In this document: in pieces, positions 1 to 6,234 of the stretch | Layout of the letters: every line of letters starts with the position of its first letter | How positions within the stretch are numbered: position 1 is the stretch's first letter | From: Acetobacteraceae bacterium | GTDB taxonomy: Bacteria > Pseudomonadota > Alphaproteobacteria > Acetobacterales > Acetobacteraceae | Length of the DNA: 9,698 nucleotides | Direction of reading: 5' to 3' | Assembly (NCBI GenBank): GCA_947446625.1 | Contig: CANFIE010000119.1 | Location: forward strand, 1 to 9,698 | Translations under genes and position numbers: made by a program | Notes under the pieces: generated by a model | The model's input: the letters and a program-made list of their open reading frames with translations, nothing else | Database searches by the model: none | Told to the model about the DNA's origin: nothing

Positions 1-286
1 CAAGCTGATGAGCGATGGCGGCACGCTGTGCACCTTTGACCTGAAGGGTGGGAAGGAAGCCGCCTTCAAGTTCTGCAACGCGCTGCAACTGATCGACGTT
101 TCCAACAACCTGGGCGATTCCAAGTCCATGGTGACGCACCCGGCCACCACCACGCATATGCGTATTGGTGTTGAGGAACGCGCCAGGCTCGGCATCACCG
201 ACGGCACCATTCGCCTGAGCGTGGGGCTGGAGGATGTGGCCGACCTGATCGAGGATCTGGGGGTGGCGCTGGACGCGACGCACTGA
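1..286 (+). CDS. metZ: O-succinylhomoserine sulfhydrylase, C-terminal part (5' end outside window)
   Basis: This is the last 94 or so residues of a PLP-dependent Cys/Met-metabolism enzyme. The family makes homocysteine directly from O-succinylhomoserine and sulfide in the cytoplasm, for methionine synthesis. The visible part carries the family's C-terminal signature: a serine/leucine-rich SNNLGDSKSMVTHPATTTH segment followed by an RLSVGLED stretch and a final DLIEDL helix. The PLP lysine and active-site tyrosine lie upstream of the window, so the catalytic core cannot be checked. The reading frame is open from base 2 to the TGA at 284-286. The HPATTTH variant and the apaG gene just downstream favour MetZ over cystathionine gamma-synthase or O-acetylhomoserine sulfhydrylase, but those relatives cannot be fully excluded from this fragment. 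Confidence 0.85.
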   Translation, partial: KLMSDGGTLCTFDLKGGKEAAFKFCNALQLIDVSNNLGDSKSMVTHPATTTHMRIGVEERARLGITDGTIRLSVGLEDVADLIEDLGVALDATH

Positions 287-293
287 GGCTGGC

Positions 294-319
294 GCCGCCC
301 CTGCTTGGGTGGGGGCGGG
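294..319 (+). terminator. GC-rich hairpin after metZ, weak terminator candidate
   Basis: CCGCCCC at 295-301 can pair with GGGGCGG at 312-318 around a ten-base loop, a few bases after the metZ stop. No T tract follows, and the region is so G/C-rich that alternative pairings exist. It could act in a Rho-assisted way or merely protect the mRNA 3' end. Transcription may well continue into the LysE gene. Confidence 0.25.
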
Positions 320-372
320 CCGGTGGCCTGCGGGCTGGCTAAACCGGGGCCGGCCGTGCCACGCTGGCGGCC

Positions 373-378
373 AGAGGA
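373..378 (+). promoter_or_regulatory. Ribosome binding site deciding the LysE start
   Basis: AGAGGA sits nine bases before the ATG at 388. It abuts the in-frame ATG at 379 with no spacing, so the downstream ATG is the likely start. Confidence 0.6.
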
Positions 379-387
379 ATGCCATTC

Positions 388-999
388 ATGAACCTGGAAA
401 GCTGGGTTGCCTTCGTGCTGGCCTCGGCGGCGCTGCTGGTGGTGCCGGGGCCGACCATCCTGCTGGTAATTGGCCAGTCCCTGGGCGTGGGGCGGCGCAA
501 TGCGCTGCCGCTGGTGTTGGGCGTGGCGGCGGGGGATTTCACCGCCATGACCCTCTCGTTGGCCGGGCTGGGCGCGGTGCTGGCCAGCTCCGCCCTGGTG
601 TTCACCCTGCTGAAATGGGCCGGCGCGGCGTACCTGATATGGCTGGGCATTGGGCTGTGGCGCGCCCCGGTGACGGCGGCCGCGGTGGCGCCGCTGGCAC
701 CCTGGCAGGCCATGCGGCAGGCCTATGTGGTCACCGCGCTGAACCCGAAATCCATTGCCTTCTTCGTTGCCTTCGTGCCGCAGTTTCTGGTGGCGGAGGC
801 AGCGTTTTTGCCGCAGGCGGCGCTGCTGGTGGGCAGCTTTGTGGTGCTGGCGGCGTTGAATGCCGCGGGCTATGCGCTGCTGGCCGGGCGTTTGGCCGGC
901 GCGGTCAACCGGCCCGGGGTGCGGCGCGGGTTCAATCGGCTGGGCGGCGGGGCGCTGGTTGGCGCCGGGCTGTTCACGGCCACGGCAAGGCAGGGCTGA
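388..999 (+). CDS. LysE/RhtB family amino-acid exporter
   Basis: A 203-residue inner-membrane protein of the LysE/RhtB family, whose members export amino acids such as lysine, threonine, homoserine or cysteine. The family's N-terminal signature is present: a first membrane helix ending in LLVVPGPTILLVIGQSL (about residues 16-32), then GRRNAL and a GVAAGD helix. The other conserved block, ALNPKSIAFFVAFVPQF, lies at about 117-133. About six hydrophobic segments are seen, matching the usual family length of about 205. The start at 388 was chosen over the ATG at 379 because AGAGGA is correctly spaced only for 388. It follows metZ and lies five bases before apaG, so co-transcription with apaG is likely. 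Substrate cannot be read from sequence; a sulfur amino acid or homoserine is a guess from the metZ neighbour. Confidence 0.88.
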   Translation: MNLESWVAFVLASAALLVVPGPTILLVIGQSLGVGRRNALPLVLGVAAGDFTAMTLSLAGLGAVLASSALVFTLLKWAGAAYLIWLGIGLWRAPVTAAAVAPLAPWQAMRQAYVVTALNPKSIAFFVAFVPQFLVAEAAFLPQAALLVGSFVVLAALNAAGYALLAGRLAGAVNRPGVRRGFNRLGGGALVGAGLFTATARQG

Positions 1000-1004
1000 A
1001 GCAC

Positions 1005-1421
1005 ATGGCGCAACCACGCGGCAGCCAATATTCCGAGACGACCCACGCGGTGAAGGTGAGCGTGCGGCCGCTGTTCCTGGCCGACCAGTCCGAGCCCGAG
1101 CGCGGCCATTACGTCTGGGCCTACCAGGTGAGCATTGAGAACCAGGGCGAAAAGCCGGTGAAGCTGCTGAAGCGGACCTGGCTGATCACCGATGGCCGCG
1201 GCCAGACCCAGCGGGTGCATGGCGACGGCGTGGTGGGCGAGCAACCGCTGCTGGCGCCGGGCGAGAGCTTTGCATACACCTCGGGCACGCCGCTGGGCAC
1301 GCCATCCGGCTTCATGCGTGGGCAGTACCACATGGTGGAGGCCGAGAGCGGCCAGCCCTTCGACGTGACCATCCCGGCCTTCAGCCTGGACAGCCCGCAT
1401 CAGGCGGGTGGGGTGCATTGA
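1005..1421 (+). CDS. apaG: ApaG family protein (DUF525)
   Basis: A 138-residue protein matching the single-domain ApaG family (usual length about 125-130), a fibronectin-like beta-sandwich. Its biochemical role is unsettled; in enterobacteria loss affects cobalt/magnesium handling and the gene neighbours apaH. Conserved landmarks are the opening strand ETTHAVKVSVRPLF (residues 11-24), YVWAYQVSIENQG (36-48), the TWLITDGRG turn (58-66), the glycine motif GDGVVGEQP (73-81, a GxGxxG pattern), and LGTPSGFMRGQYHM (97-110). The frame is open far upstream, but that extension is a shadow of the LysE gene; the ATG at 1005 gives the family-length protein. It lies five bases after the LysE stop, and the metZ-apaG vicinity is a recurring alphaproteobacterial arrangement (from memory). 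Confidence 0.93.
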   Translation: MAQPRGSQYSETTHAVKVSVRPLFLADQSEPERGHYVWAYQVSIENQGEKPVKLLKRTWLITDGRGQTQRVHGDGVVGEQPLLAPGESFAYTSGTPLGTPSGFMRGQYHMVEAESGQPFDVTIPAFSLDSPHQAGGVH

Positions 1422-1584
1422 GCAAACCCCGGATGGGCCGCACCCACGCAATGGATCACCCGCGCCCTGCCCAAAGCCGGCGGGCCAGCCATGCGTGGCG
1501 TGGGCATTGCGGGATTGTGAAGGCCGCCCACATGGTGGTTGAGAAGAACGCGGCGCACAGGGCCGCCCGAGGGATCTTTCTGCC

Positions 1585-2223
1585 GTGAACATCCAGACGC
1601 CGCCTACCTCCCTGCTGCCCGGCGCTTCCGCCGAAACCGGCCGGCCGAGCCGCGCGGAGGCCGAGGCCGCCGTGCGCACCCTGCTGCGCTGGGCTGGCGA
1701 CAACCCCGACCGCGAAGGCCTGGTGGACACCCCTGCCCGCGTCGCCCGGGCCTATGAGGAGTTCTTCGCCGGCTATGCGACGGACCCGGTGGAGTTGCTG
1801 AAGCGCAGCTTCGAGGAGACCGACGGCTACGACGAGATGGTGGTGCTGCGCGATATTCGGCTGGAAAGCCATTGCGAGCACCACATGGTGCCGATCATTG
1901 GCAAGGCGCATGTGGCGTATTTGCCAGCCGGGCGCGTGGTGGGTATCTCCAAGCTGGCCCGAGTGGTGGAAACCTATGCCAAGCGCCTACAAATTCAGGA
2001 GAAGTTGACCGCCCAGGTGGCCAATACCCTGAACGAGGTGCTGAAGCCCAAGGGCGTGGCGGTGGTGATTGAGGCGGCGCATGAGTGCATGACCACGCGC
2101 GGCATCCACAAGCCGGGCGTGACCATGGTGACCAGCCGTATGCTGGGCGCCTTCCGCGACGACCCGAGCACGCGCAAGGAATTCCTCTCGATGATCTCGG
2201 GCAGTCGGCGGGGCGAGAGCTAA
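1585..2223 (+). CDS. folE: GTP cyclohydrolase I (type IA, zinc-dependent)
   Basis: A 212-residue cytoplasmic enzyme that converts GTP to 7,8-dihydroneopterin triphosphate, the first step of tetrahydrofolate synthesis. The zinc ligands are visible as Cys97 and His100 in SHCEHHMVP (residues 95-103) and Cys168 in HECMTTRG (166-173); His99 is the expected catalytic histidine. The VVGISKLARVVETYAKRLQ block (118-136) and the C-terminal VTSRMLGAF (182-190) are typical. The first 25 residues are a variable tail. The start is GTG at 1585, supported by GAGGGA at 1569-1574, ten bases upstream. The TAA stop overlaps the stop of the convergent HAD gene. The 163-base gap before it, after apaG, shows no convincing promoter or riboswitch. 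Confidence 0.97.
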   Translation: MNIQTPPTSLLPGASAETGRPSRAEAEAAVRTLLRWAGDNPDREGLVDTPARVARAYEEFFAGYATDPVELLKRSFEETDGYDEMVVLRDIRLESHCEHHMVPIIGKAHVAYLPAGRVVGISKLARVVETYAKRLQIQEKLTAQVANTLNEVLKPKGVAVVIEAAHECMTTRGIHKPGVTMVTSRMLGAFRDDPSTRKEFLSMISGSRRGES

Positions 2224-2840
2224 CCCGCCAGCGCCAATAGCGGCTCCAGCCGCTCGGCCATCAGCAGCGGTTGGGTGGAGTCTCGGGCCGGCAGGCCGGC
2301 GCGGTTGTGCCACACCACATCCATGCCCACCCCGGCGGCGCCGGGCACGTCGCTGGCCGAGCCGGCGACGAAGAGCACCTGGCTGGCCGGCAGGCCAAGC
2401 CGGGCCAGGGCGGCCTGATAGACCTCGGCCCGGGGCTTGTAGAAGCCGGTTTCCTCACTGGTGATCACGGCGTCGAACGGCACGCCCACCCGGGCGGCGG
2501 CCTGGTTGCCCAGCGGCACCGAGCAATTGGTGGCCACTGCCAGCTTCAGCCCACGGTCGCGCAGCCCGGCCCGCAGGGCAGGGGCTTCCGGCCAGGGCTG
2601 CCATTCGCCCCCGCGCGCCGCCAGGGCGGCGGCCGCGCCGGGGGCCATGGCGGTTTCGGCAGCAGCTTCCGCCACCAGGGTCTCATAGGGGCGGTAGGCG
2701 CCGCAGCCATAGGTGAGTTCCAGGTAGCGCCGGCGCCAGCGCAGGCCGGGGGCATCGCCGCCGGCCACGCTGTTCCACAGGGTCCAACTGTCCAGCAGGG
2801 CGGTCAGCAGGTCGAACATCACGGCCTGATAGCGGGGCAT
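2220..2840 (-). CDS. HAD superfamily hydrolase, haloacid-dehalogenase-like (type II)
   Basis: A 206-residue HAD protein with the layout of type II (L)-2-haloacid dehalogenases. The presumed nucleophile is Asp10 in VMFDLLTALLD. Motif II is LAVATNCS with Thr104-Asn105, motif III is Lys135 in ETGFYKPRAEVYQ, and motif IV is VLFVAGSASDVPGAAGVGMDVVWHNRAG, read around Asp164, close to the dehalogenase FVSSNxWDxxGA pattern. Motif I is altered: dehalogenases typically show DxYGT, whereas here the aligned residues are Leu12, Thr13 and Ala14. Loss of the usual Thr at +4 makes the substrate uncertain. The start is supported by AAGG at 2849-2852, eight bases upstream. Its stop overlaps the folE stop, and its start lies only 20 bases from the palindrome shared with ahcY. 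The HAD family call is secure; true dehalogenase activity is not. Confidence 0.85.
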   Translation of the reverse strand: MPRYQAVMFDLLTALLDSWTLWNSVAGGDAPGLRWRRRYLELTYGCGAYRPYETLVAEAAAETAMAPGAAAALAARGGEWQPWPEAPALRAGLRDRGLKLAVATNCSVPLGNQAAARVGVPFDAVITSEETGFYKPRAEVYQAALARLGLPASQVLFVAGSASDVPGAAGVGMDVVWHNRAGLPARDSTQPLLMAERLEPLLALAG

Positions 2841-2860
2841 GGGCGGCGCCTTCTCATGTT

Positions 2861-2880
2861 ACATAAATATATCCTTATGT
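2861..2880. promoter_or_regulatory. Imperfect palindrome, candidate SahR/ArsR-type operator between HAD gene and ahcY
   Basis: ACATAAATATATCCTTATGT is a 20-bp inverted repeat with eight of ten pairs matched (ACATAA and TTATGT arms), AT-rich in an otherwise G/C-rich window. It sits 76 bases before the ahcY start and 20 bases before the HAD start. ArsR-family SAH-responsive regulators (SahR) in proteobacteria are known to control ahcY and methionine-cycle genes through AT-rich palindromes of this general look; the match to their consensus is from memory. No convincing -35/-10 pair could be fixed for either gene. No regulator gene is in the window. Confidence 0.5.
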
Positions 2881-2956
2881 CTCGTCGGTTCCTCTGGCCA
2901 GCCCCTTTCCGCCATGCTACGCGCCCCGCCAGTTTTGCTGGCAAGGACGCCGACCG

Positions 2957-4351
2957 ATGACCGATTATGTGGTGAAGGATCTCTCCCTGGCCGATTGGGG
3001 CCGCAAGGAGATTGAGATGGCCCAGGACGAAATGCCGGGCCTTATGGCGCTGCGCCGCGAATACGGCGCCGCCCAGCCGCTGAAGGGCGCCCGCATTGCC
3101 GGCTGCCTGCACATGACCATTCAGACCGCCGTGCTGATCGAGACGCTGAAGGCGCTGGGCGCGGATGTGCGCTGGTCCTCCTGCAACATCTTCTCCACGC
3201 AGGACCATGCGGCCGCCGCCATTGCCGCTGCCGGCACGCCGGTTTTCGCCATCAAGGGCGAGACGTTGCCGGAGTATTGGCACTACGTGCAGCGCACCCT
3301 GGAATGGGCTGATGGCGGCGAGCCGAACATGCTGCTGGATGACGGCGGCGACATGACGCTGCTGGTGCATTACGGCCTGCGCGCCGAGCAGGGCGATGTG
3401 GCCTTCCTCGAGAATGCCACCAACGAGGAAGAGACCGTCTTCTTCGCGCTGATCAAGCAGCTGCTGAACGAGAAGCCGGGTTGGTTCGCCAAGCTGGCCG
3501 CCAGCATCAAGGGCGTTTCCGAGGAGACGACCACGGGCGTGCACCGCCTGTACCTGATGGCGAAGGAAGGCAAGCTGCTGTTCCCGGCCATCAACGTGAA
3601 TGACAGCGTCACCAAGTCGAAGTTCGACAACCTGTATGGTTGCCGTGAGTCGCTGGTGGACGGCATTCGCCGCGGCACCGACGTGATGATGGCGGGCAAG
3701 ATCGCCATGGTTGCGGGCTTCGGCGATGTGGGCAAGGGCAGCGCCGCCAGCCTGCGCAATGCCGGCTGCCGCGTGATGGTCAGCGAAGTTGATCCGATCT
3801 GCGCGTTGCAGGCGGCGATGGAAGGCTATGACGTGGTGACGATGGAGGAGGCCGCGCCACGCGCCGACATCTTCGTGACCGCCACCGGCAATGTGGACGT
3901 CATCACCTCCGAGCACATGCATGCGATGAAGCACCGCGCCATCGTCTGCAACATCGGCCACTTCGACAGCGAGATTCAGGTGGCCAGCCTGAAGAACTAC
4001 AAGTGGCACAATGTGAAGCCGCAGGTGGACGAGATTGAGTTCCCCGGCGGCAAGCGCATCATTCTGCTGAGCGAAGGCCGGCTGGTGAACCTGGGCAATG
4101 CCACGGGCCACCCGAGCTTCGTGATGAGCGCGAGCTTCACCAACCAGACGCTGGCGCAGATCGACCTGTGGTGTAACCCGGGCAAGTACGAGAAGAACGT
4201 GTTCGTGCTGCCGAAGCACCTGGACGAGAAGGTCGCCGCCCTGCATCTCGACAAGGTTGGCGCCAAGCTGACCAAGCTGACCGACAAGCAGGCCGACTAC
4301 ATCAGCGTGCCGCAGGCCGGCCCGTTCAAGGCCGACCAGTACCGCTACTGA
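2957..4351 (+). CDS. ahcY: Adenosylhomocysteinase (S-adenosyl-L-homocysteine hydrolase)
   Basis: A 464-residue NAD-dependent cytoplasmic enzyme that reversibly splits S-adenosylhomocysteine into adenosine and homocysteine, removing the product inhibitor of SAM-dependent methyltransferases. Substrate-site landmarks are HMTIQTAVL (52-60), SEETTTGV (188-195), Lys220 and Asp224 in the VTKSKFDNLYGCRES block with Cys229, and GHFD (334-337). The NAD fold shows GFGDVGKG (254-261) followed by Glu277 in SEVDP. ATGHPSFVMS (382-391) and the C-terminal KADQYRY tail, which reaches the partner subunit's NAD site, complete a full-length protein. A bacterial-type insertion of about 17 residues precedes residue 188. 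AAGGA at 2943-2947 lies nine bases before the ATG. It appears monocistronic: its own 5' region carries a palindrome and a strong terminator follows. Confidence 0.98.
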   Translation: MTDYVVKDLSLADWGRKEIEMAQDEMPGLMALRREYGAAQPLKGARIAGCLHMTIQTAVLIETLKALGADVRWSSCNIFSTQDHAAAAIAAAGTPVFAIKGETLPEYWHYVQRTLEWADGGEPNMLLDDGGDMTLLVHYGLRAEQGDVAFLENATNEEETVFFALIKQLLNEKPGWFAKLAASIKGVSEETTTGVHRLYLMAKEGKLLFPAINVNDSVTKSKFDNLYGCRESLVDGIRRGTDVMMAGKIAMVAGFGDVGKGSAASLRNAGCRVMVSEVDPICALQAAMEGYDVVTMEEAAPRADIFVTATGNVDVITSEHMHAMKHRAIVCNIGHFDSEIQVASLKNYKWHNVKPQVDEIEFPGGKRIILLSEGRLVNLGNATGHPSFVMSASFTNQTLAQIDLWCNPGKYEKNVFVLPKHLDEKVAALHLDKVGAKLTKLTDKQADYISVPQAGPFKADQYRY

Positions 4352-4369
4352 GCCGCCACGCGGCTTCAG
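4348..4369 (+). other. Hairpin overlapping the ahcY stop codon
   Basis: AGCCGC at 4351-4356 pairs with GCGGCT at 4360-4365 over a CAC loop, and CTG/CAG extends the stem past one bulged T. It includes the last base of the TGA stop and precedes the terminator hairpin by a few bases. No T tract follows, so it is not itself a terminator; it may stabilise the 3' end. Confidence 0.4.
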
Positions 4370-4375
4370 CAAGCA

Positions 4376-4415
4376 CGGCCCTTGCCCTTGCGGGCAGGGG
4401 CCGTTTTGCTTTTTG
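4376..4415 (+). terminator. Intrinsic terminator of ahcY
   Basis: CGGCCCTTGCCC (4376-4387) pairs with GGGCAGGGGCCG (4392-4403) to give a 12-bp stem with one G-T pair and a TTGC loop. It is followed by TTTT and, after GC, TTTTT (4404-4415). This is a textbook Rho-independent terminator for + strand transcription. On the - strand no U tract follows, so it would serve the convergent DUF1275 gene poorly. Confidence 0.88.
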
Positions 4416-4419
4416 CACC

Positions 4420-5049
4420 TTACCCGGCGCGCTGGATGTTGCGGGCCACCAGCGCGGCGCCGAGATACAGGCCGAAGGCGGGCACCAGCACCGCCTGGGC
4501 GCCGGCCACCATCTCCACTGCCGCGCCCAGCGTGGCACCCAGCACCACGCCCACCCAGGCGCAAAAATGCGGCAACCAGGTGCCGGGTGGCAGGTCTCCG
4601 GCCAGGCCACCCACCAGGAACTGCATGGAGCGTACCAGCGTGCCGGTGAGGAAGGTGATGCCGCCGGCCGCCGGCAGCGCGGTGTTCACCATGCCCATGG
4701 CAGGCACCAGGGCGAAGAGGGCGGGCGGCACCAACCCCTCGAACGGCAGGAAGGCCGAGACGGCGAACAGCGTGCCCACCGTGGCCAGCACCGCCGGAAT
4801 GCGCCAGCGCTTGGCCTTCAGGCCAATGAAGGCGCCCAGCATGGCGCCGAGCGCGAACAGCCCCACCAGCCCGGCCAGCGCCCCGGCGCGGTGCCATTCG
4901 CCACCCGCCATGGCCACGCCCAGCAAGGTGCTGTTGCCGGTGATGATGCCGATGAACATCTCATCCAGCCGCAACCAGCCAATGGCGTCCACACATCCCG
5001 CCATGGCAACCAGCGGCACCGCCGCCCACAATTGTTGTTCAGGCTTCAC
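4420..5049 (-). CDS. DUF1275 (YoaK-like) membrane protein
   Basis: A 209-residue, strongly hydrophobic inner-membrane protein of the DUF1275 family, with about six membrane segments. Family features visible are AGCVDAIGWL (18-27), the ITGNSTLLG block (36-44), GMVNTALP (119-126), and TFLTGTLVRSMQFL (132-145). No biochemical function is established; some relatives have been linked to transport. The GTG at 5049 was chosen rather than the in-frame TTG at 5055 because GGGAG lies six bases upstream of GTG and abuts TTG. It is convergent with ahcY and divergent from the TRAP binding-protein gene, with a gap of 78 bases between the start codons. It appears to be transcribed alone in this window. Confidence 0.85.
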   Translation of the reverse strand: MKPEQQLWAAVPLVAMAGCVDAIGWLRLDEMFIGIITGNSTLLGVAMAGGEWHRAGALAGLVGLFALGAMLGAFIGLKAKRWRIPAVLATVGTLFAVSAFLPFEGLVPPALFALVPAMGMVNTALPAAGGITFLTGTLVRSMQFLVGGLAGDLPPGTWLPHFCAWVGVVLGATLGAAVEMVAGAQAVLVPAFGLYLGAALVARNIQRAG

Positions 5050-5055
5050 AACCAA

Positions 5056-5060
5056 CTCCC
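5056..5060 (-). promoter_or_regulatory. Ribosome binding site deciding the DUF1275 start
   Basis: On the - strand GGGAG lies six bases before the GTG at 5049, correct spacing, but directly touches the upstream TTG at 5055. This supports the GTG start. Confidence 0.55.
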
Positions 5061-5127
5061 AAATACTTTCCCGCGCCGGAGCGCTGGACTACACCAAAAA
5101 ACCAGACCGAATTCGGAGCACCGCCCC

Positions 5128-6231
5128 ATGACCATTGCGCATCGCCGTGCCCTGCTGGGCGCCGCTGCCGCCACCCCGGCCCTCGCGCTCCCCGCGTTGG
5201 CACAAACCGGTGCACAAACCGCGCCAGAGGTGAACTGGCGCGTCTCCTCCTGCTTTCCGCGCAACCTGGATGTGCTGTTCGGCACGGGGGATGCCATTGC
5301 CAAGCGCGTGGCGCAACTGACGGAAAACCGCTTCCGCATCCGCTTCTTCCCGGCTGGCGAGGTGGTGCCCGGCCCGCAGGTGCTGGATGCGGTGCAGAGC
5401 GGTTCGCTGGAGGGGGGCCATGGGCCGCTGTACTACTTCGGCGGCAAGGACCCTTCGCTGAACTTCTTCACCGCCATGCCCTTTGGCCTGAATGCGCGGC
5501 AGAACCTGGCCTGGATGCAGCATGGCGGCGGCAATGCGCTGTGCAACGAGGTGATGGCCGGCTTCAACACCGTGGCCTTTCCGGCCGGCGATACCGGCGC
5601 GCAGATGGGCGGCTGGTTCCGCAATGAAGTGAAGAACCTGGACGACCTGAAGGGGCTGAAATTCCGTACCGCCGGCATGAATGGCATGCTGTTCAACCGG
5701 CTGGGCGCCGTGGCCCAGGCAACCCCGCCGGCTGACATCTACCCCAGCCTGGAACGCGGCAGCCTGGACGCGGTGGAGTTCGTGGGGCCGCATGACGACG
5801 AGAAGCTCGGCTTCGTGCGGGTGGCCAAATACTACTACTTCCCCGGCTTCTGGGAGGCCGGCGCTCATCTGCACTTCATGGCCAACAAGGATGCGCTGGG
5901 CCGCCTGCCCGAGCAGTATCGCCATGCGCTGGAAGTGGCCTGCGGCGAGGCCAATGCCGATATGTTGAGCAAGTACGACCACCTGAACCCGCAGGCGCTG
6001 CGCCGGCTGGTGGCGGCGGGTGCCCTGCTGCGCCCCTGGCCGCGCGACATTCTGCAGGCCGCCTGGCGTGAGGCGCATGCGATGTACGACCAGTTCGGCG
6101 GCCAGAATGAGCGCTTCAAGCGGATCTGGACCGCTTATCGGGCCTACCGCGATGAGGAATACCAGTGGTTCCGCATTGCCGAGAGCAGCTTCGACAACTT
6201 CGCCTTCCCCGCCGCCGCCGCGGGGCGCTGA
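5128..6231 (+). CDS. TRAP-type transporter substrate-binding protein (DctP/TakP-like), Tat-exported
   Basis: A 367-residue periplasmic binding protein of the DctP family, closest in feel to the TakP/FcbT1 branch that binds 2-oxo acids and related carboxylates. The N-terminus MTIAHRRALLGA carries twin arginines (6-7), then a short hydrophobic stretch and an ALA|Q cleavage site near residue 25, so Tat export is likely. The TRAP hallmark LDDLKGLKFRTAG holds the carboxylate-binding arginine at 180; DIYPSLERGSLDAVEFVGPHDD (203-224) and KYYYFPGF (234-241) are typical of the branch. GGAG at 5115-5118 lies nine bases before the ATG. No DctQ or DctM membrane subunits are in the window. The stop lies three bases before uppP. 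The frame upstream of 5128 is antisense to DUF1275 and not real. Confidence 0.9.
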   Translation: MTIAHRRALLGAAAATPALALPALAQTGAQTAPEVNWRVSSCFPRNLDVLFGTGDAIAKRVAQLTENRFRIRFFPAGEVVPGPQVLDAVQSGSLEGGHGPLYYFGGKDPSLNFFTAMPFGLNARQNLAWMQHGGGNALCNEVMAGFNTVAFPAGDTGAQMGGWFRNEVKNLDDLKGLKFRTAGMNGMLFNRLGAVAQATPPADIYPSLERGSLDAVEFVGPHDDEKLGFVRVAKYYYFPGFWEAGAHLHFMANKDALGRLPEQYRHALEVACGEANADMLSKYDHLNPQALRRLVAAGALLRPWPRDILQAAWREAHAMYDQFGGQNERFKRIWTAYRAYRDEEYQWFRIAESSFDNFAFPAAAAGR

Positions 6232-6234
6232 GGC

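Noticed and set aside
309..1004. Upstream extension of the apaG frame
   Set aside because: The extension overlaps the LysE gene in another frame and is Gly/Ala/Arg-rich noise; the family-length ApaG starts at 1005.
1422..1584. 163-base gap between apaG and folE
   Set aside because: Contains a distant 7-bp inverted repeat (CCCACGC 1443-1449 with GCGTGGG 1498-1504) and small G/C stems, but nothing with a T tract, promoter boxes or riboswitch-like core that I would defend.
870..1730. 286-codon - strand open frame across apaG and the start of folE
   Set aside because: Antisense to ApaG and FolE, no ribosome binding site seen, composition typical of a shadow.
2881..2956. Possible SAM or SAH riboswitch in the ahcY leader
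   Set aside because: Only 76 bases are available and I could not find the conserved core of the SAH or SAM-II classes. A small GCCAG-TTTTG-CTGGC hairpin (2928-2942) is present next to the ribosome binding site but is too simple to call. A covariance-model scan would settle it.
2877..2960. 27-codon leader ORF ending in an ATGA overlap with the ahcY start
   Set aside because: The overlap is suggestive of translational coupling, but no ribosome binding site precedes it, its ATG lies inside the palindrome, and its codons (TCT, CCA, CCT, AGT, TTT, CGA) are unlike the neighbouring genes.
2819..4897. Very long open frame (692 codons) on the - strand across ahcY and beyond
   Set aside because: It is antisense to ahcY, a certain gene, and its translation is Ala/Arg/His/Gln-rich low-complexity with no family features, as expected for the complement of G/C-biased codons.
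5107..5116. Perfect 10-bp palindrome CCGAATTCGG before the TRAP binding-protein gene
   Set aside because: Several 10-bp perfect palindromes are expected by chance in 9.7 kb, and it overlaps the ribosome binding site with no second copy nearby.
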